Shown here: piece by piece, positions 10,852-21,919 of the stretch
Layout: the number at the start of each line of letters is the position of its first letter
Position numbering within the stretch: the first letter of the stretch is position 1
Origin: Adiantum capillus-veneris
Taxonomy: Eukaryota > Streptophyta > Polypodiopsida > Polypodiales > Pteridaceae
NCBI GenBank assembly: GCA_014529385.2
Contig: CM043960.1
Location: forward strand, 117,870,043-117,934,042
Direction of reading: 5' to 3'
DNA: 64,000 nucleotides
Program-made: the position numbers and the translations under genes
Notes under the pieces: generated by a model
What the model saw: the letters and a program-made list of their open reading frames with translations, nothing else
Told to the model about the DNA's origin: nothing
Database searches by the model: none

Positions 10852-12336
10852 TTGGATGGCTGCATGCAATCAGAATATGATGCACTTATAGAAAATGACA
10901 CATGGACTTTATGTGATTTGCCTCCTGGCAAAAAGGCCATTGGTACGAAGTGGGTTTACAAGTTGAAACGCAAGCCGGATGGTGAGATTGATCGCCATAA
11001 GGCTCGACTTGTTGCAAAGGGTTATGCACAGAGAAAAGGCATACATTATGAAGAGACTTTTGCTCCCGCTTGTCGTATGACTACTGTGTGTTTTCTATGT
11101 GCATTGGCAGCTCATTTTGGTTGGGATGTACATCAATCAGACATTGTTACTGCTTTCTTGAATGGTGACATATTTGAGGAAGTTTATGTAACGTAGCCTC
11201 GCGGTTTTGTCATAAAAGGACAAGAGGACAAAGTGTGCAGATGTAAGAAGGCTTTGTATGGGTATGAGAAAGTTGACGCTCATTTGGTTAAACGAGGCTT
11301 TCGTAACAGTCCAATAGAAAGCACATTGTATGTAAAGCGTGAGGGTGATGTACTTCTCATTGTGGTTCTTTATGTTGATGATTTGCTGATCACTGGACCA
11401 AATGAGAGACATATTGCTGAATTTAAGGCTGATTTCAATGCTACTTTCAAGATGAAAGATTTGGGGTTGTTGCATCATTACTTGGGTATACAGTTTAATC
11501 AGTGTGATGGTGGTATTGCCTTGTGTCAGAAAATTTACATAGAGACATTGCTATGTAAGTTTGGACTTGAGGATTGCAAACCTATTGCCACTCCCATGGA
11601 AATAGGTTTGAAGTTGAGTCTACATGATGCTGGCGATCCTGCTGATGTCACTCTTTACCAAACTGCTGTTGGCTGCCTCATTTATGTATGCAACACGAGG
11701 CCAGATATTCAGTTTGCAGTCTCACAGGTCAGCAGATTTATGCATAGCCCAGGGTCTAAGAATTGGCAGGTTGTCAAGAGGATTTTCCGCTACCTTAGTG
11801 GCACTTTACATCTTGGCTTGTTTTATCCCAAGGGGGGATCATTGCCGCCAGACTTACATGCTTTTTCAGACTTAGATTGGGCTGGTTGTTTTGACACGAG
11901 AGTGTCCACAAGTGGTTTTTGTTTCATGCTTGGCAGTTCATGTATATCATGCTTGAGCAAGAAGAAACCTACTGTGTCCACTTCGATTTGTGAGGCTGAG
12001 TATAGGGCAATCTTCACAGCTACGGTTGAGTGTGTATGCTCAGATGCCTTATGGCTGATTTGGGTGTTGGACAGGACACAACCAACACTATCTACACTGA
12101 CAGTTAGAGCGCATTGGCAGTTGCGAGGAACCTAGTTTTTCATGCTCGCACAAAGCACATTGAGGTGCATTACCACTATGTCAGGGAGAGGCTCTCAGCA
12201 AGAGGGATCAGCTTGTCTTATGTGCCAACACAGGACAACACAGGACAACCTTGCAGATCTTTTCACAAAGGCATTGTCTCGTGAGAAGCTTGAATCTTTA
12301 CGCAAAGCTTTGGGCTTACTCCCCTTTGTCGACTGA
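10852..12336 (+). pseudogene. copia-2 reverse transcriptase and RNase H
   Basis: The RT reads WTLCDLPPGKKAIGTKWVYK, then HKARLVAKGYAQ, then WDVHQSDIVTAFLNGDIFEE, and the catalytic YVDDLLITG near 11370. A TAG stands at about 11194, where relatives have CAG. The segment LKQSPRAW of other copies is missing in frame at about 11260. RNase H follows ([20 protein letters not shown]...EAEYRAIFTA), then a shifted C-terminus (ADLFTKALSREKLESLRKALG) ending at 12336. Confidence 0.85.
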
Positions 12337-12411
12337 TCATGTCCTTAGGGCATGGCACTTCCCTTTACTCATGTGCCAGCTCTCGTTCATTGCATGACTC
12401 CAGGGGGGATT

Positions 12412-12638
12412 TGTTACCATATACATGTGGTAGTGATGTGTGTCAACACAGTAGGACCGCCGGGGCATTTTTTCCCTCTTTAGGATGTTTTTTCCCCCGA
12501 GCATTGTATATACGCCCATCACTCTAGGGCTATCTATCTTTCCATTGCACACTAAGTAACACACTCTCTATTGTGTGCCTTGAGCTTCCTTCATCTTCTC
12601 CAAGCTGTGTGTGTTTCTCTGCAACCCTAATTCCAACA
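12412..12638 (+). repeat. copia-2 3' LTR
   Basis: This 227-bp sequence differs from 7486-7712 at about four positions. It is followed by the target copy TTGGA and then the N-terminal half of the H3-like gene. Confidence 0.93.
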
Positions 12639-12794
12639 TTGGAGAGGAAGACGTGGAATAGCCGGTTGAACGTGCCGTTCGATCCTTCGCAGCTCTTGCA
12701 GTACACCTCTGTGCGCCTCACATCGGCGGCTTTTTGCTTGAGTATTCAAAGATTCACCTGTTGCCCTTCTAGGCGTGGCCTTTGCATGAGGCAT
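12639..12794 (-). pseudogene. Histone H3-like protein, N-terminal part
   Basis: From the ATG at 12794 the minus strand reads MPHAKATPRRATGES, which lines up with the H3 tail MARTKQTARKSTGGK: Lys, Thr, Arg and Thr-Gly are kept, Lys9 is Arg and Ser10 is Ala. It continues AHRGVLQELRRIERH...IPRLPLQ against H3 RPGTVALREIRRYQKS...IRKLPFQ. The tail between residue 20 and the fold is about 15 residues shorter than in canonical H3. The frame then meets copia-2 and resumes at 7485. AG precedes the ATG closely (GTAG|AG), so the first exon could begin at an acceptor; the longer frame from 12839 is less likely. Confidence 0.78.
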
Positions 12795-12854
12795 CTCTAC
12801 AAATAGCATAACAGAAAATGACATTTCATTTGCTAGCACAAGGGACTTAAGATT

Positions 12855-13266
12855 TCAGAAAAGGTTAGTACCAAGCGAACAGGTGCATCGAATAGAGTTT
12901 GCCTTCCCGTACTCGCTTGGTACTGACCTCAGACAAGTGTAATAACAGAAATCACTTATATTATCTGAGGTCAGTACCAAGTGAGCAGGTGCATCGAAAA
13001 AAGTTTGACTTCCCTTATTCGCTTGGTAGTGACCTCAGAAAAATGTAATAGCAGACATCACTTATATTTTCTGAGGTCAGTACCAAGCAAGCAGGTGCAT
13101 CGGATAACGTTTGTCTTCCCTTATTCTCTTGAAACTAACCTCAGATAAGTGTAATAGCAGACATCACTTATATTTTCTGAGGTCAGTACCAAGCGAGCAG
13201 GTGCATCGAATAGAGTTTGCCTTCCCTTATTCGCTTGGTACTAACCTCAGAAAAGTGTAATAGCAA
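12855..13266. repeat. Tandem array of four 106-bp units, each a hairpin
   Basis: Units start near 12863, 12968, 13074 and 13180. Each holds GAGGTCAGTACCAAGCGA, a 30-36 base loop (GCAGGTGCATCGAATAGAG...), then TCGCTTGGTACTGACCTC, and a linker AGAAAAGTGTAATAGCAGAC. The third unit has lost pairing on its right arm (TCTCTTGAAACTAACC). No open frame crosses the array. Confidence 0.9.
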
Positions 13267-14347
13267 GCAAACAGGTTTGCATCCCCTGCAACAAAAAACC
13301 AATGTGAAGGAGACGTTTAAGTCCATGCTGTCCTAATTGTCACGTCGTGCCCTCCCATCACCTCCCCTAATCTAGGGGGGGTGGTACCATTGCTTCTCCC
13401 TCCCACGTCTACCTCTCATGAAAACGCATGGCGGTACTCCAACCCACCGCCTCATAGACCACTCATCAGCCAGAACCTAGGCCTTGCTTTTCAGGCATGT
13501 CCATCTAGTCTATTTAACCAGCAGTTTTTTTCGAACCTCCCTCAAGGTTTCAAAGAGCAACTATAGGAAGCTTAGGATAGTGGTGATGCCTTTCCAAGGG
13601 ACACTCCCGTAGCGCCAGCAGGACCACATCCGGGCCCTCCTCATGAGGTCCCCCCTTGGTCCTCCCCCGATGGTACCCTTAGCGTTCTCGATCGAGATAG
13701 CTTAGGAGTAGCTGCTGTCAACACGGGAGTCAATCCTCCAGGTAAGCCGCTGGTAATTCTGCCTACCTCAACTGCCAAACCAACACGGGAGCTACCAACC
13801 CTTGGAAGCTCAGAAATTCTTTCCTTTTTGCTCCCAATTTTCAAGCTCCTAGTTTGAAGATCTTATTTGCTAAATGCTCTGTGCAGGATGCTAGCCTCAA
13901 GCTGGAACAAATGAGGATCTACAGGAACAGAGTCTCAATCCTCAAAGACTCTCTGGAAGCAAGAAGGGCTGAAGACCTGCAGGGATTGCTCGCTGAGAAT
14001 GGCTCTCTAGATTGTATCTGTAATTGGGTACATGAGATGAAGTGCTTGAGCTAGCCAATAAATATGAGGAAGCCCTGAACTTTGCCAACAAGCTTCAAGA
14101 AGAGATAGACTGGCTATGAAGGAAAAGGATTAACTTCTAACTGTTTATTGCCAGTTGTATCCCCCAAAAATTAGTAGGCCACTTTTTGTAAAGTCTGAAA
14201 CTTGGCCTTTGCACTTGTCCCTAATGTTTTCTAACTCAAAACCCCCTACATGGGTGTTAAGTTGCAATTTTGCTTCTCCCTTATAAATATAAAACGCGTA
14301 TTTGGTAAAAAACCCTAAACCTGGAACAAACAAGGTTTACCTTGCCC
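13267..14347. other. Transposon intergenic DNA with no supported gene
   Basis: Short open frames at 13381-13566 (+) and 13854-14054 (+, LKLEQMRIYRNRVSILKDSL, potentially helical) match nothing I recognise and show no clear splice framework. The second could be an exon remnant, since the reading continues LANKYEEALNFANKLQEEI in a neighbouring frame at about 14050-14110, also coiled-coil-like. Confidence 0.4.
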
Positions 14348-14473
14348 TTATTTGCTTAGTACTGACCTCAGAAAAGTGTAATAGCAAACATCATTTATAT
14401 TTTCCGAGGTCAGTACCAAGTGAACAGGTGCATCGAACAAAGTTTTCCTTCCCTTATTCGCTTGGTACTGACC
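14348..14473. repeat. Single copy of the 106-bp hairpin unit
   Basis: TTTGCTTAGTACTGACCTCAG, the AAAAGTGTAATAGCA linker, then GAGGTCAGTACCAAGTGAACAGGTGCATCGAACAAAG and TTCGCTTGGTACTGACCC. This is a dispersed fifth unit of the array at 12855-13266, about 1.1 kb away. Confidence 0.85.
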
Positions 14474-14796
14474 CACTAGAGAGTAAGAGAGATGCGCAAA
14501 AAGGGAGCGGGAGCACAAAAGAGATGGTGTGCTTACCGCGTAGCGTCGATGGGGGTAGAGTTAAAATGATGGGCAGTAGAGGATGCGAAAAGAGGCAGAA
14601 GAGCGCTCATCTGGGGCGAGGGTATTGCAATGCTTACCTCGGCGAGGGTGACAACTTCACTTATGCGCATGATTACACCCGAGATTGTGGTTGGTAAATC
14701 GTATTGCATGGGAATCTGAGCCCATTTATTACTGGTTGTCCTTGTGAGCGCAGTCCACGTGCCTTTTTCGAGTGACCGTTTACAGTCAGAAGCCAA

Positions 14797-15037
14797 TCGC
14801 CCTTGCAGTCGCCATCTCCATCTCCAAGTATAACAAACAGATAGCCGTTGCCTTTGCCTTTTCTGCGCTCTTCCCCTTGGCCACCTCTTATGATCCTGCG
14901 TTTAGAGTCAGACATCGATCACCCTTGCAGTCGCCATCTCCATCTCCATCTCCAAGTAGAACAAACAGATTGCCGTTGCCTTTGCCTTTTTTGCACTCTT
15001 CCCCTTGGCCACCTCTCGTGATCCTACGTTGAGCGAC
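14797..15037 (+). repeat. Tandem duplication, two ~120-bp copies
   Basis: Copies at about 14797-14913 and 14922-15037 share CCCTTGCAGTCGCCATCTCCATCTCC, ACAAACAGAT, GCCGTTGCCTTTGCCTTTT and CTCTTCCCCTTGGCCACCTCT. They lie in a GC-richer stretch between hairpin arrays. The open frames crossing them are low complexity, and I do not support a gene. Confidence 0.8.
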
Positions 15038-15429
15038 CTCAACTGGTTTGAGTCCTTTGCTGCCACGTCGCCATCGCCATCGCCACCTTCTGGTTCTTGC
15101 TGTCGGTGGCTTGCGACATCACCATCCAACTCGACGCCATTGGATATTGCAGAGACAGGTTTTTTCTCCCTCTCTCTCTCTTCCCTTCCTGTGTGCTGTT
15201 AACTGTGTGCGCACTGAAGCCACTGGGTTACGGGGTTAGAGCACAATGGGAAAAACACTCCAAGGGCCAAAGAGTGGTCATTAGGGCAAGATTAGAAGTC
15301 TCGTACCGCATGGTTGGAATAATTACTCCTTATGTGACCGTGCCTGAGTTTGGACATAGTGAGTGAGTAGGCCTATATATCTATCACTGATAACATTAAA
15401 TGCTCTATTCTTATCCACCTGTTCCGAAT

Positions 15430-16230
15430 GCTTGGGTCAGAACCAAGCAAATAGGGCCCTTTGGAGATTCTTGGGGCCCCTATTTGCCTGGTTTTGACTC
15501 AAGTGACGTCACCTATTATGACACTACCGCACGGGACAGAACCAAGCGAATAGAGACCTTGAGGGATACTTGAGGCTCAATATTCGCTTGGTTATGACAC
15601 CAAATACATGCCAAAATTTTGAAAAGTAGTTTTGGCTTGCTTTTTCTTTCAGTCATGGGGGACCGCATCCTAGAAACAGACGTTGTGGCTACAACGAAAA
15701 TCCAACTTGGGTTAGAACCAAGTGAATAGGACCTTCAAAGATTCTTGGGGCCCCTATTTGCCTAGTTCTGACTCAAGTGACGTCACCTATTATAAGATTA
15801 GTGCACGGGACAGAACCAAGCGAATAGAGACCTTCAGGGGTACTCGAGGCTCAATATTCTCTTGGTTATGATACCAAATACAGGCCAAAATTTTGAAAAG
15901 TAGTTTTGGCTTGATTTTCCTTTCAATAATGGGGGACCACATCCTGGAGACAAACATTGTTGGCTGTAGCGGAAATTCAACTTGGGTAAGAACCAAGCGA
16001 ATAGGGCCTTCGGAGATTCTTGGGGCCCCTATTCGCCTGGTTCTGACTCAAGTGACGTCACCTTTTATGACATTAGCACATGGGACAGAACCAAGTGAAT
16101 AGAGACCTTGAGGGGTACTCGAGTCTCAATATTCGCTTGGTTATGACACCAAATACATACCAATTTTGAATAGTAGTTTTGGCTTGCTTTTTCTTTCAGT
16201 CATGGGGATCATAGTCCTGGAGAGAGACGT
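15430..16230. repeat. Tandem array of three ~274-bp units, two hairpins each
   Basis: Each unit has a first hairpin (GGTCAGAACCAAGCGAATAGGG ... CCCCTATTCGCCTGGTTCTGAC), a palindromic AAGTGACGTCACCT, and a second hairpin (GGGACAGAACCAAGCGAATAGAG ... AATATTCGCTTGGTTATGAC). The GACGTC centres are at 15505, 15779 and 16054, a period of 274-275. The core ACCAAGCGAAT is shared with the 106-bp units. The array lies just upstream of gene B. Confidence 0.88.
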
Positions 16231-16450
16231 TGTGGGCGAGGATACATGTGAAGAAAAACTATTCATGTTCTTATACAACGTCCGTGCTCATCACCGTGCA
16301 CCATAACTATCAGGAATGTTTCATGTAGAGTTTTCTATACAGAGAATTATAGATTGCTCATTTGAGTACCTATAAACCCATTTGCAACAGTATGAGGTAG
16401 TCACTTGTGACAATTCCATGAGAGTTGATGGCATGAGATATGTGCACTAG

Positions 16451-17917
16451 CCGACCTTGACCCTGACAAGAGTGCTTCAAGGAGACTAAATCGTTGTCTA
16501 GAAAGGTGTCCCTCCAATGCACTGCTTGTACAAGACAGGTGTATGAAGCACTTCAAAAAGTATCGCTTAGTGGAATTCTACCACGGGTTTGTCTGTTACG
16601 TATACTTGCAGACAAATGGTGAGTCAGAGACTTCCCAGTCAACAACTTTCGATAGTTGTCCATTGGTGCTTGAGGAAGAGGTAGAGGATGTGGAGGTGCA
16701 GTTTGACCCAGAAGAAGAGTGGGTAGAGGTATTAAAGGAAACATTTGATGCGGGCTTAACTCTTGCTTCTCTTGCAGATGCAACAATAGGGTGCAAGCAA
16801 GAAAGTCCAAGTAAGGAAGTGACTTTGCCTCTAAATTGTGCTCCCAGCTTTGCTATGGCGGGCGACACCCACTACGGTCTACTCACAGATATCATGCATG
16901 AGCTGAATATATGGGAGGACTACTGCCTAGCCGCAATTGTGAATTTTTGTGAGGCAGACATGGGGTTTGTGAATGATGATGGAGGGACCAACATCTTATT
17001 GCTGAAACAGCTGTCCGCGACTCACAGTTTACTTCAGGGTGGCAACTGATCAAAGATACATTCAATGAAGCAAAGTCTGGAGAGGCCAATTTTCCAATAG
17101 ATGAGCAGTTTCAATCGACAACAAAACAACTCGGCTTGGAAAACATTAGTCTATTCACTTGTGGGGGAGGTCGATGCTGGAAATGGATGAGAATCAGATG
17201 GTAATTTCTGTCGTGCATTCAGATGGTATTGGAGATTGCCCAGTGATAAAATATCATGATCAATTTTTTTGTTGACAGGTGCTAGTTTATGACGATAGTT
17301 TCCTTAGAAGAGCGGGAGGCTCACGGCAAGGGCTTGTCATTGGAGTCCAAGGCAAGGATGCGGCGTTGTCTCACTACATTGGGCATTTCAAAAGGTTTGT
17401 AGAAACAATTCAAGTACTTGGCAATTGTACTCATCTCACTTACGGCCCATAAATTCATTACAATTTTTATGTAGATCATAATATACCACAAGGAATACTC
17501 CGAGGACAATGCAAAGTTCCCACTATTTGCAATGAAAGTTATTACAAGATTGTGTGGTGGGCACCCCCTTCCACTAAACGCAAAAAGACTAACTCTGATT
17601 GAGAAACAGTTTGCTCTACGCATCTTTGGCATTGGGTATGGGTGCCAAGCACTCAAAGCCCCCTATTTCATATCCTACACAGCTCAGGCTTTGGCTGCAG
17701 GGGTTGAAGACCCGAAGAGCTTAGATCCATACAACAAGCGGTTGTTTCTGAGGGAAAGAAGATGCCTAATGCTCGTGGGGATGCTTCCATCAATAGAGGA
17801 ACGAGCTCGTCTACAAAGCTTGCACATCAAAGAGGTACAAAGTGAGGAAGAAGGAGGTGCATCGAAGAGGATAAAAATGACGGGATCAGGTCCATCTTCT
17901 CCCACTCCTAACTCGTG
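16451..17917 (+). pseudogene. Transposon gene B: unrecognised protein
   Basis: An exon opening after a CACTAG acceptor at about 16450 reads ADLDPDKSASRRLNRCLERC and continues through 16543-17049 with an acidic segment (LEEEVEDVEVQFDPEEEW) and AMAGDTHYGLLTDIMHEL. A frame slip near 17000 leads to SGWQLIKDTFNEAKSGEAN. A later exon after TTGACAG (about 17279) reads VLVYDDSFLRRAGGSRQGL, and another, from about 17480, reads YHKEYSEDNAKFPLFAMKVITR and ends at 17917 with a Ser/Pro tail containing KRIKM, a possible nuclear signal. No known family was recognised. It is convergent with the transposase-like gene, and the open exons suggest it was once selected. Confidence 0.5.
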
Positions 17918-18110
17918 ACTGTCGCCACCTTGCATGGCGCTCCCCTGCATTTGAAGCTCCCCAAGCCATTTGTTTCTTCTCTTTGCGGATGTGTTGTAAA
18001 GACTGTGTAATTTCTGAACTCTTAAGAAGCTCCTTCTACCTTGCTCTATGAATTAGTCGTCTATAAGTCCATTGGTGTAACTCTAATAGGCTATTGGCCT
18101 TATCCTTTCC

Positions 18111-20341
18111 TTACCCATGTCTAGTGTGCTTAAAATAACCTGTTCTTGCCATGTAGTGGGTTTTTTCCATGCCTTGTGTGGACCATATTGATAGTGAGCC
18201 ATATGTCTTGGAAAAATATGGACCATGGTTGAACAGTATGTGCTGCATTGAAATAAAACAAAATGGTCAGTAGAGTAAAATTTAAAATTTTGTTTTGTAT
18301 ACGTAGAATGCTAACCCACCATGTAATGTGTGATATGTTGCCCACCCCACCCTGTAAAGTAAGCCTTCTTCCAATCCAGCAAGGCTGCTTGAAATGATGT
18401 GAGCTTACTTTGGTCCCAAGAATGCTGCTCAACGTAGTGGAAAATTTTATCTAGTGATTTCCACACGTTTGCCTTGTGATTCTGGATTGCCCCACCACTA
18501 GCATTGTCTTTAACCACTTTATGTAATTGTTTCCATTTGTTGAACAGGTTTCTCCTTTCTTCTCTATCTGAATCTTTGAGGCTAAACCCAAGAAACCTTC
18601 TTGCCTTCACGCCACCTATCGATGGTTTCCTAGGTACCTTGTAACGACTTTGAGACATCTTAGGTTCCTCTTCGATTTTGACATTGCCTCCATGCAAACC
18701 AATGTCTAAGAGAACTCCCTCTAATACTTTGATCACTCTTTTCGACTCACTCTCTGGCTTAAATGTCCATGCAAAACATATGTACAAATGAACCACCTTT
18801 TCAATTATTTGACAGAGTGCATGAAGTGTACAGACGTGAACTCTACTCAGAGGAATATCAAGCACTGGCCTAAAAGTTTTATCTTGAAGATGTCTATTGG
18901 GAGCTCTATTCCATTGCACACTCTAAAGAGATTGTGCATCAGCCATGCAATATAAGCATGGATTTGCCACAACTGCTCCATGTGTTATGTTGTACATACA
19001 ATTAAGAGTCTTTAAGGCACCTGCCATGTGCCATTCCACTGTATAGTCACCAAATCCTTCCACTGAAAGAACGGCTCCGTTTCTTTGTTCTCACTAATGA
19101 TAGAAGGAATTTGAATTTTACTAAAAACCTAATGGAGGATTTCAAAATTTTCCTTAGCAACTTGGAGTGAAAAAAGAAAACACAAAATCAACAACCAAAT
19201 AATCAATATTTTTGTTATTATAGAGTGAATGAAGTATACCTGAAATGATCATAGAGTTAGAATGTTGTTTTTGGATTGCACGCTGAAGTATCGTGGATCC
19301 CCTTTTGTTATTAATGGATCCAGAGCTCTGTTCATGAGGGTAATGGTGACTCTCTCTAGCTTCTTAGTCTTCAGGACCTCGCACTCGTCGAGCTTCAAAA
19401 CAAACTTGAGAACCCCACCGCACTCCTCTCGACTAATCTCAAAGAAGTGAACTGCATACCTTTGCAATGCTTCAAGATCAACGAAGAGGTTGTTGTGCTC
19501 ATTAAACTGTACCTCTCTGCCGCCCTTGCCTAAGAACGTTGCTTCAATATGGAATGGTGACCCAAGTTTCTCAAACACCTCATCATTTACGTGCCGATGA
19601 GCAGCCTTTACATGTGATGGCTTTGGCAGCAATGATCCTCTCTGTAGTTTATTTTGAGACTTTTTAGCTAATGCTTTGAAGAGTGCCCTGTATCCCATCT
19701 GCGAGATGCCACTCTCATCAAGTATTGCTTGCACTTCCATTGGTTCCAAATGATTCTCGTTCATGAAGGAGGTAATGAGCCTCTCTTTCAACTTATAAAT
19801 TTTTTTCTGAGTTATCATCTCCTTTTGGAACTAGACGACTGTAATGCACTCCGCATTGAAGCCTGCACCGTTCGAGTTTGGATGTAGTAAAGACCTTCCA
19901 AAAAAGAACCATGCGTCATGATCATGTATAGGAAAGTGTATCCATTTCTTAGTGAAGCACATTGAAGATGCAAAAGCAGAAACAAACTTCGAGTTACCTT
20001 AAAGCTCCTATGGATTTCTTCAGGCCACCACTACCAATCTTCATGTTCTCAATGTTGCACAGATCTCGTTTTCTTTTCTGACTACCAAGCACGGTGTCTT
20101 TCTCTCGCAAACTTGTGATCTTCTTCTCAAGGCCTTGGATTGTCTCTTTGTTTGATGAAATCTTTTGAGAGCATGCTTCATTAAGTTTCTTCAGCTGCAT
20201 GTTCTCCATCGCTAGGAAGTTTCTTTGCCTTTCCGCATTCAATACTCTCATTTCCAATGTTTGGTGTATCCCAATAGCCCATCCTTGCCATCCTCTGTGA
20301 AATGTATGAGGTTAGTGATATTAGCAAAGAGAGGTGGCGCT
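18111..20341 (-). pseudogene. Transposase-like protein of the large transposon (main part)
   Basis: Blocks in order on the minus strand: a coiled coil (20286-19994, LEMRVLNAERQRNFLAMENM...ETIQGLEKKITSL), then 19818-19249 with GGVLKFVLKLDECEV and KLERVTITLMNRAL, then about 19080-18919 (VEWHMAGALKTLNCMYNITH...NPCLYCMA, a CXXC). Next is 18919-18311 (VHVCTLHALCQIIEKVVHLY...KPSIGGVKARRFLGF...HITHYMV), and last, after acceptor AATGCAG at 18243, HILFNHGPYFSKTYGSLSIWSTQGMEKTHYMARTGY, ending at 18111. The order (acidic LDE, CXXC insert, His-rich region, late GMEK) resembles RNase H-fold DDE transposases, but I cannot name the family. Stops at 19249 (TGA) and 18925 (TAG) break it. The 5' exon is at 29100-29403, separated by the gypsy insertion. 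Confidence 0.55.
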
Positions 20342-20550
20342 GAAGGGAGAAAAGTGAACCCCGAACCCCGACGGCCTCTAAAACACCGGGGACCGAATGG
20401 CACGCCTCGAGCCTGTCATGGTAAGGCAAACAGGGGGCACCACCTAGCTTCAGCGGCTAGGACGCAAACAACACACCACCATAACAAAGTTTTCATCCAA
20501 GAGAGATGGATGCTTGGGAGTAATGATGAAAGGGAAAGGGAATGAGATCA

Positions 20551-20594
<44 letters not shown>

Positions 20595-21891
20595 GGTATA
20601 GCGGCTTAGTACTTAGGCATCACAAAAGGATGGCGAATCCGCACACCCTTCACACATACACAAGCTCACTCCAAAACACAAGACTAGGTGGCGATCCCGC
20701 ACACCTCACATGGGCAAAAACATTGCAAGAAAACATACTCACAAAACCTCAAGCTTTATTTAGAGAATTAGGCGATGAAATGGGGAGCATAGGCTAGGGG
20801 AATGAGAAGGGAGAGAGTGGTAGAGCACATGGCGGATAGGTGGGAGTTGATGGCGAAGACTCGCACGAGGATTATGGCCATCATCCTTCATTTAGTTGCC
20901 CTTCATCTTCCATAGCCAAGGGTGTAGAGGTCATGCTCAAGACAAGCATGGTGATTGCGGTAATGGTGATGGTGTGTGTGTGCACTAGGCACACACAGTG
21001 CATAGTGTGTTCTTTGGTGATGTTGTGTCGTTAGTGTGATGGTGACCCCTCTTTATATAGGGGACTAGGGGGGAGAAATTCTAGAATTTAGAAATGAAGA
21101 AATCATTATCTACATAGGCCATGTGACTGTGGGCCCCACTTGTCTGGCTGTGTGTATATGTGCCAGAACAGCAGTCTCATAAGAGAGACTAAGAGAGAGA
21201 GATGGGTTGATGAAAAAAAAGTGAGAGGTGACATGGAGAATAAAGTAATTACAAGAGGGGAGAGAGGGGAGTGTGCTCAGAGGTGAATCTGTGTGCAGAT
21301 GTGTGTGAACATAAGAAAAATCAGGTAACCACCGGGTGGGGATGGGTCTGTGGGCACCTTTTTCAGTGAAACTGAGTGTGTGTGAGTGTGGGGGAGGTTA
21401 TTTAGCTACAAGACAAGAGACATGGTGCCCTTTAGAGAGAGAGGGGGTTATTTGGGTAATGGGATATGATAGGAGAGAGAAAGAGGGGGTGGGGTATACT
21501 ATTTTGGAAGATAGGGTAAGTTGCATGTGAGTTAGGGTGCATTATTGGTGAGTTATAATGCATTATTGGTGAGAGGTGGGGTAGCTTGAGGGGAGAGAGA
21601 AAGGAGAAAGGACAAAGCGAAGTGAGAGGGGGTTGACTTTTTGAGTGGAGGAGAGGAAAAGGGACACCCGGCGGGGCAACAGTGAAGAAAAAGGAGGCAA
21701 GGTGGGGATGGGCTACGCCGCAGGCATGAGGTGGCCTATTTTACCTTTCTTATATATTTACATAGTCATACTTTATTTTTTTCTTACTTTTTTCAATGCC
21801 TTTTATCACTCCCTTCATAAGAGGGGGTTTTCATGGGGTGGGGACGAGAGAAGAGGGGTATGGGAGATAGGCTTGTGAAAAGCCCCCATCA
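20342..21891 (-). repeat. Tat gypsy 3' LTR
   Basis: This 1,550-bp LTR contains (GA)n at about 20551-20588 and a TTTATATA box near 21052 on the plus strand. It is nearly identical to 27567-29099; the main visible differences are in the GA tract length and the first 25 bases. Confidence 0.92.
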
Positions 21892-21919
21892 TTAGCCCTC
21901 CCCTTTTGGCTAGAGCCAT

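Larger units (their letters stand above)
7486..12638 (+). mobile_element. copia-2: full-length Ty1/copia element, inserted in the H3-like gene
   Basis: Two 227-bp LTRs (7486-7712, 12412-12638), TGTTACC...TTCCAACA, differ at about four positions by eye, so this is the youngest copia copy here. Target duplication: CTGGA (7481-7485) and TTGGA (12639-12643), with one mismatch. The primer site TTGGTATCAGAGC follows the 5' LTR (7714-7726) and fits initiator-Met tRNA. A purine tract, AGGGGGGAT, precedes the 3' LTR. Domain order is gag, protease, integrase, RT, RNase H, as in copia. Frameshifts, a stop and an in-frame loss disable it. Confidence 0.95.

Noticed and set aside
12855-13266. CRISPR-like regular array
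   Set aside because: The 106-bp units are complete tandem copies with internal inverted repeats. There are no unique spacers and no cas genes, and the context is eukaryotic.
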